Positions 13,288 through 23,690 of a stretch of 64,000 nt of DNA are shown here, in pieces. Both the position numbers and the translations under genes were made by a program. The notes under the pieces were generated by a model. That model was given only the letters and a program-made list of their open reading frames with translations. It was not told the DNA's origin and ran no database searches. Where the stretch lies: NCBI GenBank assembly GCA_015680685.1, contig MNCI01030046.1, positions 106,982-170,981 of the forward strand. The letters run 5' to 3'. Within the stretch, counting starts at the first letter, position 1. Every line of letters begins with the position of its first letter. This DNA comes from Gnetum montanum (taxonomy: Eukaryota > Streptophyta > Gnetopsida > Gnetales > Gnetaceae).

Positions 13288-13302
13288 TTGGCCCCTCTTT
13301 GT
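13288..13302 (-). promoter_or_regulatory. E2 polypurine tract
   Basis: On the minus strand AAAGAGGGGCCAA directly precedes the LTR start TGAAACACC. It would prime plus-strand DNA synthesis. Its position next to the left LTR confirms that E2 lies on the minus strand. Confidence 0.75.
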
Positions 13303-14896
13303 TGATGTTTGGATGATTGACCTGAGAGACATCAACAAAGATTGCAAAACACTGCAGTGAGTTCATCACCAATGCTTCCATTTCACACTTGATTTCGTAG
13401 TTGTTGAATCATGCCAAGAAGTAATCATGATGGTGAAATAAGGTCATAATATGATGTCAATAGTTTTCGATGTGATGTTGGCTACATGAGTTATCTAAGG
13501 ATGGTCACATGGGCTAAAAAAGAATTCCAAATGTGTTGTCATCATGGTTACGACATAATGGTAACATGCTTGTTGAACAAGGAGGTCCTTATACTTCATG
13601 CTTGGATTGATGGTTGCTTGATGATGTTTGGAGGAACCAACACTTAGTGATAGGCTTCTTTGACCAATTGGCTCTCTCACTTTTTTTTTTTGAGAGTCAT
13701 TGATTTGCTTGACTTGAGACTACATTGGCCTTTTTTCTTTCTTGGCATTTTCCTCTCTTTTTTTGTGGAAGTGAAACCTTCATTGGGCTTTGTTTTGAAG
13801 ATTGAACTTTCACTTTCTCACTATATGAGATGTGTTACATTCAATGAATTTGGTCAGTATAGCATGTTAAAGGAGATGTCACATGGTCATGATGCATGAA
13901 TGTCAAACATTGGTTGTCATTGGTAACAAGCTAAGGACGGTTACAATTTGGCTATAGGATTATAGCTTAAGAGGGGTAATAGAGATGATGTGAGGTAAGT
14001 AGTATTGACAAGATTGAACAAGCTAACTGAATCTCATGTATCAAGCTCACATGGTGACTCATGTTTTACGATGAATCATATACTAGTGATGATTTTGCAA
14101 GCACAACTCTAAGAGGATAAGAAACAAGTAAAAGAATAAATGTGATTACAAGAGTTTACCTATGGTTATAAGCAAATATAGGTCATTATGGAATGCAATT
14201 AGTAGAACTTGAACTTTATATTTTGCATTTCAAATTTTTACAAAGTTTGTAGTCTTCTACGATGCCAACAAGAGATATGAGGTCATGTAGACTTACTTGT
14301 TGTAGGCCATAAGAGCTGTCGATGCCATTCATCTGCCCAAACCTATAAATAAAGGCAAATAACACTAAAAGAAAACATGTTAACAATGGATGTAATTACA
14401 TCCATGTGAAGGCTTTCATGTTGCCTTATAGGGATTTGATCACATCTTGGCCAAATTAAGGTTCAAGTAAAAAACTTTGTTTCAAGGTTTTTTCCTCATT
14501 GTTGTGGATTAAAATGGGGAATTTGATCAAGGAACCCTCTGTGATGTTTTTAGCTTCAAGGTCAATGGTAGTTAGGCTATTACATGACATTAAGGCTAGA
14601 TGGTTAAAGGCTTACAAGCTCTTGGTTTGGGCATTCAAGGATAACTTGGTCAAACAACATCACCATAAGAATCTACTTGGGCTCAAAGACTAGTTGAATT
14701 ACTTCCTCATCTCCATAGCTTAATCCTACATGTCAAGATAAGTACATCAACTAGCATTTGCATGGTAAAATTGTTAAACAATGTTAAAATAATGCAAAAT
14801 ATTGTAATAATGGAGCAAAATAATATCAAAACAAAGTAAAACAAGACTCAACAAGGCAAGATAGGGTCAGTATAAGGTAAAGCAAGTTAAAACTAT
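13303..14896 (-). other. E2 3' noncoding region, outer part
   Basis: No pol similarity seen in either direction. The right end (about 14760-14890) is a degenerate minisatellite of AAGGTAAAAC-like units that continues on the other side of the solo LTR at 15692. Such tandem repeats are a known trait of Tat-lineage 3' untranslated regions. Confidence 0.55.
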
Positions 14897-14905
14897 TGAT
14901 GGGAT

Positions 14906-14946
14906 GCGATATCGCGTCCTTCCATGCGATATCGCGTACACGATAT
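14906..14946. promoter_or_regulatory. GCGATATCGC palindromes in solo LTR U3
   Basis: Two copies of GCGATATCGCGT and a partial third (CGATATGG) lie between the LTR start and the TATA box. The same motif occupies the same place in the LTRs of E3 and E4. A promoter-proximal binding array is an inference from position and recurrence. Confidence 0.5.
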
Positions 14947-14965
14947 GGCAACCCATCGCTAATTG

Positions 14966-14973
14966 TATAAATA
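14966..14973 (+). promoter_or_regulatory. TATA box of solo LTR
   Basis: TATAAATA followed by AGAGG. The same octamer followed by AGAGG occurs in the LTRs of E3 and E4, and TATAAATA also occurs in E7. Confidence 0.7.
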
Positions 14974-15141
14974 AGAGGTGGCTCTCCCTTGTTTCTCCAT
15001 CTAGATCTAGACCTTAGCCAAACTCTTGCCATTTTTCCATTCCAGAGTTAGAATAATTTCCATGTGCCCACAGTAGGAGTCCCAAAGTGAACGGATCTTT
15101 ATTCGAGCTATTCTGTACCTGAGCCCACAATTGTGTACGGC

Positions 15142-15147
15142 AATAAA
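15142..15147 (+). terminator. Poly(A) signal of solo LTR
   Basis: AATAAA followed by GACGAAC, located about 175 bases after the TATA box. Equivalent AATAAAGA sites occur at 37848 (E4) and 56512 (E6) and, inverted, at 21488 and 30729 (E3) and 63043 (E7). Confidence 0.6.
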
Positions 15148-15686
15148 GACGAACTTTTGGATAAACCTTGAAATGCATGGACTAAGCTAAATAGGAATTT
15201 AAATATTTTTAATCGTTTAAATGCTTTCTTAAGTACTTAATCTCTCTCAACCCTCAACTCTCATAGTTAAGTGCATTCAGTACGATTGCTTCAAGCACGT
15301 GCATTATGCTTGGTAATCCTAGTAACGAATAGCATTTGGTAATCCCAGTAGCGTTACATTGGTTCAGGGTGTGAAACGGAAAGTGGAAACGGATACTAAT
15401 GCTAGGATAATTAAGGCTTAGTTAGTTAAAGTTAGTTACTTAGTCTCTTCACCTTTTTCCCTCTTAGCATAGGCGATAAAAACATAAAAGATATAAAAAT
15501 CACATGCCTCAAGCTTACTTAACCATACAACCGTGACAAATACAAGTAAGCTTGGGAGGACAATGATTGATTAACCTTGGGTGTTCCATAAGGCTTGTAG
15601 GCACTTAGTCTGTGGAGTTCGACCGAATCGCGCGTGTAATGCTTGTATTCGTATGGTTGAGTGTAGGGGTACCTCACCACTCATCA

Positions 15687-17149
15687 ACTATGAAAAACAA
15701 GGTAAAACAAGGTAAAAACAAAGTAAAAATAAGGTTAAAATAGAATAAAATATGGAAAATAAGGTCAAATGAGGCAATTGAGGTCAAAATAGTATTAATT
15801 AATTAAATTTAATATTTTTAAAGTCATTTTTTACTTAGAATAGGTAAAAATCTAATAAAATAGGCTATAAATTATAAAAAATATGCTATAAATTATTAAA
15901 TTTAGAAAAAAATAGAATATAAATTATTAAAATAATGGATTTTCATTTTCAAACCAATTTAGAAAAGCCAAAAGTTCCTATTTCTAGCATGTAGAGGTGA
16001 TCGTTAGTTTTAGGTCTAGGTACAATATGTCTAGTCAATGCTCTCACCAATTTTCTCACACACAATGTATGGAAAAAATTCTCTTTTTATTTTTATTTTT
16101 ATGTTTATTTCCATGTTTTTGTTGATTAATTGGGCAGCATGTGGGTAAGTTTGGAGAAGGAAATTAGTAGTTTTGGCCCTACACACTACTAGACCATGTG
16201 GGACTTGGGTTCTCAATGTATGTGAATTAACATAGTGAGTTCATAGGTGCTAATGCCTCCATTGTGATGGGGTGGATGTAGATCTAGGTGGCACCAATGG
16301 ACAAGCAAGTGATGGCAAAAATGGTATGCACCATAGTGGCAAAAATGGTGTACATATAGCAAGTAAAGAAATGGCAGCAAGAAAAGAAACATAGCATGAC
16401 AAGGGCAAGGTGAGGGTTTCAACTAATAGCAGAACAAGGCTCAAAAGGGCTACAATTGGTTTCATCATGTTTTAAATTTTTATGTAAACATAAATGGTAA
16501 ATGTAACAAGGCTATATAGTGAAATTGGTAAATAAAAAATGATGTAATGAAAATCGTAAAACAAGGTAAAAGCATGTAAGTAAGACTTGTAAACAATGCT
16601 ATTAGGTAAATTAGCCACAATGTTTGTATAAGAGGCACAAAGAAGAGGCTATTACATTCACCAGTTTTAGGCCCTGGTAGGCCATGGCTTCATCAATTCT
16701 AGGCCTTGGCAAGCCATTGTGTTGCTAGTTTTAGATCTTACTAAGTCATTGTGTTGCTAATTTTAGGCCTTGATGGGTCATGTTAATTTTCTAGCAAGCG
16801 TGAGATAATATTGAAAGAAAATATATGAATAAAACAGACATTGAAATATGGTATAAAGTTTTGAAGTAAATAAATGATCAGTAATAAAAGAAAATATAAG
16901 ATATCTATGCTATATTTGTTGCCTGATCTCTAATAGATCGAGGGGCTTCTTTTGTACAATCCTATGCTCATCATGCTTCTCGTTTGATATGCCAATTGGT
17001 AGGTATTCTTGTTGTTCATTTAGTGTTGTAGAGTTGGAGTTGTTGATCTTATTATTATTTTCAATGACCCTAGCTTATGTGTTAGGAGTTTCATTTAAAA
17101 ACTTGACCTACAAATCCCATTTAATGTTAACATTGTTCACAAATGGTGA
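15687..17149 (-). other. E2 3' noncoding region, inner part
   Basis: Starts with the rest of the AAGGTAAAAC minisatellite (15692 to about 15765), then AT-rich DNA. A small repeat with ATGGCAAAAATGG lies at about 16312-16350 and a clearer array at 16655-16790. I see no RT or integrase motif on the minus strand, although pol would normally lie here. Confidence 0.5.
16655..16790. repeat. Minisatellite, about four units of 35-45 bp
   Basis: Units contain TTAGGCCTTGGTAGGCCATTG-like and TGTTGCTAGTTTTAG-like segments in series, with substitutions between units. It lies within the noncoding part of Tat-like E2. Confidence 0.65.
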
Positions 17150-17670
17150 ACACATGTTATTTCCATGAATGACAATTTCACTTTGCTAGCCATGACCTCC
17201 CTAGGATTAGGTTCAAATTGGTTATCTCTAGGAAGTTGATGGATGTGGGAAACTGTTCTTTGGCTACGAAATCCTAGGAGATAGAACCCTGAAATGTTAC
17301 TTATGATCCATTGAATGATTTAAGTGCAAAGGTAGAGATTTCTTGGATGTTTTTAGTTAAGCCTAGTTTCTCAATAATAGTAAATGATATTACATTAGTT
17401 ACCATGTTATTATCCACATGAACATGATGAATTTTATACTTGCCAACAACCATTTCATGAGTCAAATCTTCACTTCATTGTCATGAAAGGTGAGCTTGGG
17501 ATGATGCTTGTCTTCCCTAAGTAAGGTTTTCTTAGTGACAAAATTAATGGATTCTTTGTTGATAAGCATGTCTCTGCCCACATGAATAGAGATCAATATT
17601 TGAGCTAGCACATCTCTATGAGTGGGAGAAGTCATGACTAGGTTGTATAGGTCTAATGACATGTTCCTTA
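17150..17670 (-). pseudogene. E2 protease remnant
   Basis: On the minus strand the translation includes VDNNMVTNVISF followed by EKLGL and, further on, LILGRSWLAK. In Tat-type elements the aspartic protease reads DNGS-xx-NV and is followed by an LGRPWL-type segment, so this looks like that domain with the catalytic DNGS degraded to DNNM. Stops interrupt the frame. It lies downstream of the E2 gag on the same strand, the normal order. The identification rests on motif order only and the ends are approximate. Confidence 0.5.
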
Positions 17671-18199
17671 ATTTGAGGGACCATCTAGCTTATTCCATGG
17701 TTGCAAGGAAATTCTTTTCCTTAGCATGTGATCTCTAAGCCTTGGTAGTTTTAATTTCCTCCATTCTCCCTAGAATTCCTGGCTCATGTTTTAATGTGTG
17801 CAACTTAGGCGCCTTACTAATAGGTGGAGCTAGTCTTGGTGTAGGCCTCAGTCAATCAACTTGTTTCAAAGCCTTTTGTTGTTGGCAACATTTAATGAGC
17901 TTAATTATTAGTTTGGTGATAGGTTGTTTTCATTACTATTGTGGTGGCTTCTTGTTAACCATTGAGTTACTAGCGACAATAGGTAAGCCTTGGTCATGAT
18001 TCATCATAGGTTTGCTTGTTGAAGGTGGAGGGACCTGAATAATGAATAGTTACCTAGCCTTAGAAAGATTGGGATTGCGTTATTAGGCTTGTGATGTTAA
18101 CGTCACTAAAGGGAGAACATGTATAATGAAAGACTCTTTAGGAGCTGAAGGTGATGGTACCTATATGATGAAGGGCTTTCTAGGATTTGTGTTTTGGGG

Positions 18200-20281
18200 C
18201 TAAGGTGGTATCTTGATGACAAATGATTCACTAGGAGTACTAAACCATTTGGTTACTATAAACAAGGTGATGATGTAGGAGTTATTGTTGATGTTTGAAG
18301 AGTTAGACTTATTCAATACTATCTCTTCATTATTGATCATCTTTTGGAGATCATCTTTAAGGACTATGCAAAAATTGGTGTCATGACCATCCAATTGGTG
18401 ATAATGGTCAAACCTATCAATCCTAAAGTACTTTTGTAGTTTCAAATCTTCTTTGGTTGCTACCATTGGATCTCTAGCTATCTCAAAAAGATGATCATAC
18501 CTTTTGTGAGCTTCCTTAGATAGTTGCTTATGTTGAATTTGGTTACCTTTAAGCAACTATTCTAGGAGATTACAGGGCTTCATGGGAAACTTTGTATACT
18601 TAGACATATCCTTATGTTCAAGTTAGGCTTTGGATGGTTAGAAGCATATGAAGAAGATGGTTGAGATGAGTTAGAAAATGTGTTACATGGAGGCGACTTT
18701 CACCTTTCTACTTGTTTATGCTCTTTTGTTACTACAACCATGGTTTTTTGCACTTGTTTGATCTTATCTATGTCCCTCCTAGAGTGCTAGTTCTTGTAGG
18801 CCATATAGGCCAAATTTTTGCTACCTCCATAGCCTCTTCTATGTTCTTGATCTATGAAAAGGCTTGGCTTAGTGATAAAAGTTCTAAGTAATAGAGCTTT
18901 AACTTGATGAAGTCATTGATTGCTCCCTTAAAGATGACTAAGAGGTGAATCCTAGAGATGAGCTTAGGGATCTCATTGAACATTGTGTTTTATCTCTGAA
19001 TAACCCTTTGAATAGGTTCAAGTAGCCCCTATCTCACTTTCATAAGTTGGTCTAATGTTCTATTAGGCTTCAAGTTGTATTTGAAGTGGTTGACAAATAG
19101 GGCTATCAAGTCATCTAGGGAGGAGATAGAACCTCTAGGTAAGGTTTGGTACCAGTGCAAATCCTTTCCTTTTAGGAACATGGGAAAGATCCATAGTATT
19201 GTATGAGGCCATACTTGCAATAATAAATACTCAGAATGAAAGATAACAAGATCTGTGTTAGGGTCTCTTTCACCATTGTATTTGGAGAAGTTTGGAATAG
19301 GCATGCCCATGGATAATGTAATTTGGAGAATAGTAAGGTTGATGGTATCATCCTCATAGAAGTCCATAACCTTTACTATTTAAGTGATACTAGCCTTGAG
19401 TTTTTGTAGCTTCTTAGTAAGGTCTTGGATCATTTGAAAGGCTTAATATAGTCCTTGTAGAGCTTCTAAGATCTATATTTATTTTGTTGGATGGCTAGTG
19501 GTTATAGAATGGGCAATGGTATAGACTAGAGAGGTCTTGTAACTACCATTGTAGGAGGGTTAAACATGGGGAACAAGGATTGCACTAAGATTTAAGGAAC
19601 AATAAGGGTTTTTGGAAACAAATGAGTTATGTGATACACATGAAATTTGCATCCTTGAAGGACCAGTTGACACTATAAAAGGTTGGGACATAAAGGGAAT
19701 TACTAGGGAAGCAAGATTAAGGAATGGTAGAGAAGGGTGTCGAGGAAAATAGTGAAGTGAACAAGGAAGTGGGTTAGGAACTTGGGTTCATAGAGATCAA
19801 AAGAGGATTTTGGTTCACTATTGAAAATAGGAGGCATAAGGTTGAACATGGTTACCTCTAGGATAGATAATAGGAAAAGGTCCCCTAAAAACATATCTAG
19901 CTTGTACTTAACTTCAAACTTGTCTTGATCCTCTAGATGGGATCCTAAACTAGCCTTTTCACTTACTTCACTGTCCTAATCTATACTAACAAATTGTAGC
20001 AACAAGTGCATGTAAAATTTAGATAATTTGATGTGGTCATACAGTGAAGGGATATATTCCTTTTCATCCTTATAGTTCAATTTGTAATGATGCCTAGAGT
20101 CAAAATCTTTGAGTGGAATGTACAAAACCACTTGGATTTTCATGCATATGAAGTTATAGTATTTCTTATCAATGTTTACATGTGTTGGGCTAAGTCCTAA
20201 CTACTTAATATACTCCCTACACTCCACTACAGTTAGGCCCTTATGGTCATATACATGGGCAGATTCCTAGTTTGAGGCCAT
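18200..20281 (-). pseudogene. gag: E2 gag, Tat-like (decayed)
   Basis: Starts at the minus-strand ATG 20281-20279 (MASN). The N-terminal part (YYNFICMKIQ, then EYIPSLYD) matches the same part of the E5 gag. The retrotransposon capsid core lies at 19029-19367, with KYNGERDPN, LHWYQTLPRGSIS and a SLDDL segment. A C-terminal part at 18200-18556 includes DGHDTNFCIVLKDDLQKM, typical of the region before the protease in Tat elements. Several stops and frame changes interrupt it. Product would be the structural Gag polyprotein. No RT follows on this strand. Confidence 0.75.
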
Positions 20282-20392
20282 GAAAACTATGTTGTGTGGT
20301 AGAATAGTTGAAAAAAGAAGCATAAAACATATGAAACCAATTAATTGGTCAAATATATTAGATGTTCTCTAAGGTTGTTAACATTCTAAAAA

Positions 20393-20803
20393 AGCTCTAG
20401 CTTGTAGTGTATAAAGCTCACAATGTATGGAGCTTCAATGTGTGAAGCTTCAACATGTGAAACTTCATAGCATATGAAGCTACAACATGTGAGACTTTCA
20501 CAATGTGGGGGACTATAGCTTGTTAAGTTACAACATATGAGGCTATAGCTTGTGAAGCTGTAGTGTATGGAAGGCTGTAGCATACGATGCTATAGCTTGT
20601 GAAGTTGTAGCGTGTGGAGCTATAGCATGTGGAAGGTTGTAGTGTATGAGGCTATAGCCTGTGAAGCTCTAGCATTTGAAAAGGTTCTAACCTATGAAGC
20701 TATAGCATATGGAAAGGTTATACTCTATGACACTATAGTGTGTGGAGTTTTAACTTGTAAAGCTATAACGTGTGAAGCTATAGCTTGTAAATTTGTAGTA
20801 TGT
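20393..20803. repeat. Degenerate minisatellite split by E3
   Basis: Short units of roughly 12-28 bp such as TGTGAAGCTATAGC and AGCATGTGGAAGG repeat across about 410 bp. The pattern resumes at 30979 on the far side of E3 (GAAACTACAATTG), so E3 inserted into the array. In E2 coordinates it lies in the leader between primer site and gag. Confidence 0.7.
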
Positions 20804-21659
20804 TGATGAGTGGCGAGGTACCCCTACACTCAACCATACGAAATGAGCGTAGTACGCGCGATCCGGTCGAACTCCACAGACTAAATGCCTACACGCCCCA
20901 TGGAACACTTGAGGTTAATCATTCATTGTCTTCCTAGACTTACTTGTAGTTGTCACGGTGTATGGTTAAGTAAGTCCGAGGTATATGATTTTTATAGTTT
21001 TTAAATTTTTTTCTTCTATGCTATTGGGGTAAAGGGTTGAGAAACTAGCTAACTCTAACTAAGGACTAAGTCTAAATTAAGTAGCGTCAGCATCCATTCC
21101 CACTTACCATACGCACCCTGAATTATGCAACTGTGGCTACCAAACGCTAATCGTTACTGAGATCACCACACGTAACACACGTGCTTGAAGTGGTCGTATT
21201 GAGGCACTTAACTAGCCTAAACGTAATGAGCAGTTGATTCCTTGACTAGCCATACACATCCTTAGATGCTTGTAATCAAGTCGTACTCATTCCGCATTCT
21301 AGAAGTTGAGGGTGAGAGAACCTAATCGCGATGAGCAGTCGATTCCTTAATTAGCCATACACATTTGTCAATGCTCGTAATCAAGTCGTACTCATGTCGC
21401 GCTACTGCAGGTAATAAATAACAGGTAGGAAATAACATGTAATAAAACCTATTCCATGCACTGTAAGGTTTATCCACAAAGATTGTCTTTATTGCTGTAC
21501 ACAAATTGCATTCAAGTACAAAGCTGCTTGAATAAAGATCCGTTCACTTGGGGACTCCTACTGCAGGCACATGGAAAATATTCTATCTCTGGAGTGATCA
21601 ATCTGCCAGAGTTTCCCTACTTTAAGCCTAGGATGGGAAATAAAGGGAGTGCCGCCTCT

Positions 21660-21667
21660 TATTTATA
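21660..21667 (-). promoter_or_regulatory. TATA box of E3 3' LTR
   Basis: TATTTATA on the plus strand, TATAAATA in element orientation, followed by AGAGG as in the solo LTR and E4. Confidence 0.65.
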
Positions 21668-21680
21668 GATTTGGTGGTGG

Positions 21681-21768
21681 ACCGCGATATCGCATACGTA
21701 ACATCGTAGGGGACGACGCGATATCATGTACGCGATATCGCATGCGATGCGATAACGTGATATCGCGG
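21681..21768. repeat. Expanded palindromic GATATC cluster
   Basis: Begins ACCGCGATATCGC and ends GTGATATCGCGG, with further ATCGCATGCGAT-type palindromes between. The matching place in the 5' LTR is a single 28-bp near-palindrome (30923-30950). Confidence 0.85.
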
Positions 21769-21791
21769 CACATGCGAATCGCATCTCATCA

Positions 21792-21802
21792 TACCCCCAT
21801 GA
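21792..21802 (-). promoter_or_regulatory. E3 polypurine tract
   Basis: Minus strand reads TCATGGGGGTA directly before the LTR start TGATGAG. The same tract precedes the 3' LTRs of E6 (56234-56244) and E7 (63380-63390). Confidence 0.8.
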
Positions 21803-23690
21803 CTGAATGAAAACTCGTCCTCAAGTTCCTTACAATAATATTGGGAAGGTATGGAATTATTGAGGGGAATGGAACTAATGGGATGACATGTGAACGGATC
21901 ATCATTATAAGACTTGACAAAACTGGTGTTCATGACAACAAGGGTGAACACCTTATTACAATGACATCAGGCCTTAGTTGGCAACTGAGAAAGAGAGAGA
22001 GAAAGAAGTGTTGCTTCTGCCAACACCAAGATTACGCCTTCATTGTTCATCTATAAGTGTGCCATCGATCTTGCTCCTTGAATAGCTGCTTCAATGTTGC
22101 TCCATTCCAAGTGTTTGCTCCAGATCCAATCCATTGTTTGTATGATCACCATCAGCACACACAACACAATCTTATATTAGCAAGGGTAAATGAATCATCA
22201 TGTAATTGATACCTTGCTTTGATGTAAGTTCATTGGATAGGTTGTGGTATGGCTAATATGGATCTGGGAATATATTAATGATGACTATTGAAGGTGTAGG
22301 GGTTAGGAAGAAAATCAAAAAATTCGGGGCTAAGAGAAAATCAAAAAAATCGGGCCCCATACCCCCATGACTAATCGCAAACCTCCGGTAGCGTTAGAAT
22401 GGAGAAAGGAAAGGAGTAAGAAAGATAGATAAAAAGGGGCAACTATGGCATCGATGAAATGGATGTCAAGATGGAAATGAACAAAATAAAATTAATTGCA
22501 AAATGTTAGGGGAAAGAATTTAACTAATGTTCCAAATAGGAATGTCAGTGGGTCCTCCCCAAAGCACGCTCATGCCCTGAATGCCCTGACAAACCCACAT
22601 TCAAAGAGTCTGTAGGCTCCAGGAATGTTATTTGGAATAAGAGTTAAAGGCTTAACCATGAGCGTTTACCAAAAAGAAAACAATGCATCAACCAAAATAT
22701 ATACACTAATGATACAACCAGCAATGAGGTGAACAATGGAGAGAAGAGAATGGAATGGAATCCCAAGAACAAGGTGGTGTACAGCCCCTTGTGTGTTGCA
22801 TGATTAATGTGACTTGGCAAGTCTCAGTCCAACTCCAGCCTCAAAACAACCACATCCAGTGACTTCGCATCAATGCATTTGGCCGAACCATCCTCTTAAA
22901 GTAACAAGAATGCGTCCTCCAAGACCCACCACCATTCCAACGAAACAAAGAAGGGAATGGGAAGCGAGAAAGGCCTTAGTTAGAGGGAACACTTTTGGTT
23001 CCATAACCAGTGCTTGTAGCCCAAGTTTTATTTTGTCTAAGGGGTGTGCTTTGAATTCTCACTTTTCATTTATTTTTATTGACTCAACTTCCGATAATTG
23101 GGTAACATCGAAACGGCAAGAAAACTTAAGAAGAAAAAATACAAGCACCCAAGAGAATGATCAACATAAAAGCATCAAGTTCCCTTGAAGTCACACCCTT
23201 TTCAATCCTTGAGTCCTTCTTTGTTTGAGAAATACCCAGTCACCGATTCGTTTAAGTTCTTATTGGAAGGGGACTATACATTTCCAAGCTGAGAGAGACC
23301 ATAGAAACTGGTGGATGGATGGATGAAGTGGTCTCATTGCCTGCCATATGAAAAGAAACATACCTTAGTATCAACATTGTGACTTAAAGGTAAAAACGAA
23401 ACATTAGCCATCAATATGAAAACAGTTCACACCATCATTTCGAACACTTATTGGGTGACAAACTTACAGGGTGGATCACACACACGCACACACACAAAAT
23501 GGAAAAAGTATAATGATGTTGTAAAACAAAAACTAGAAAAGTTAAAGAAAGTTGTAAAACAAAAATTAGAAAAGTTTAAGAAATCTGTAAAACAAAAATT
23601 AGAAAAGTTAAAGAAATTTGTAAAACAAAAATGTGTAAGACAAAAACATGTAAAACAAAAATTGAAAAAGAACTGAGGGCCCCATATAAT
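21803..23690 (-). other. E3 3' noncoding region
   Basis: About 1.9 kb between integrase and polypurine tract, homologous to the 3' regions of E1 and E6 (for example the segment near 22555-22620 with its counterparts at 7665-7735 and 55380-55450). It includes a short tandem array at about 23517-23660 with units like TTGTAAAACAAAAATTAGAAAAG. No sense reading frame of note. An antisense 124-codon frame lies at 22814-23188. Confidence 0.7.
23517..23660. repeat. Short tandem array in E3 3' region
   Basis: Four to five units of about 36 bp carrying GTAAAACAAAAATTAGAAAAGTT with small changes. E1 and E6 have T-rich DNA at the same place without such clear tandem order. Confidence 0.7.

Larger units (their letters stand above)
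14897..15686 (+). mobile_element. Solo LTR, Athila-type, with ACTAT target duplication
   Basis: A 790-bp LTR starting TGATGGGATG and ending CACTCATCA, flanked by ACTAT at 14892-14896 and 15687-15691. No primer site or polypurine tract adjoins it. It contains GATATC palindromes, a TATA box (14966), AATAAA (15142) and the terminal U5 block shared with E1 and E7. This is the expected product of recombination between the two LTRs of one element. It sits inside the minisatellite of E2, so it is younger than E2. Confidence 0.93.
20804..21791 (-). repeat. E3 3' LTR
   Basis: 988 bp. On its own strand it starts TGATGAGATGCG and ends CACTCATCA. It carries an 88-bp palindromic GATATC cluster (21681-21768), a TATA box at 21660-21667, AATAAA (inverted at 21488-21493), an internal duplication of about 107 bp (starts near 21227 and 21334) and two U5 TTGGTA-type repeats. 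It is 59 bp longer than its partner because of the palindromic cluster. Confidence 0.95.

Noticed and set aside
20612-20806. Plus-strand frame rich in repeated Cys/Glu/Ala segments, possibly a repeat protein
   Set aside because: The peptide pattern simply reflects the short minisatellite; the opposite strand is just as patterned.
23416-23676. Lys-rich plus-strand frame with repeated VKQKLEKLKK
   Set aside because: Product of a short tandem DNA array antisense to E3, in its 3' noncoding region.
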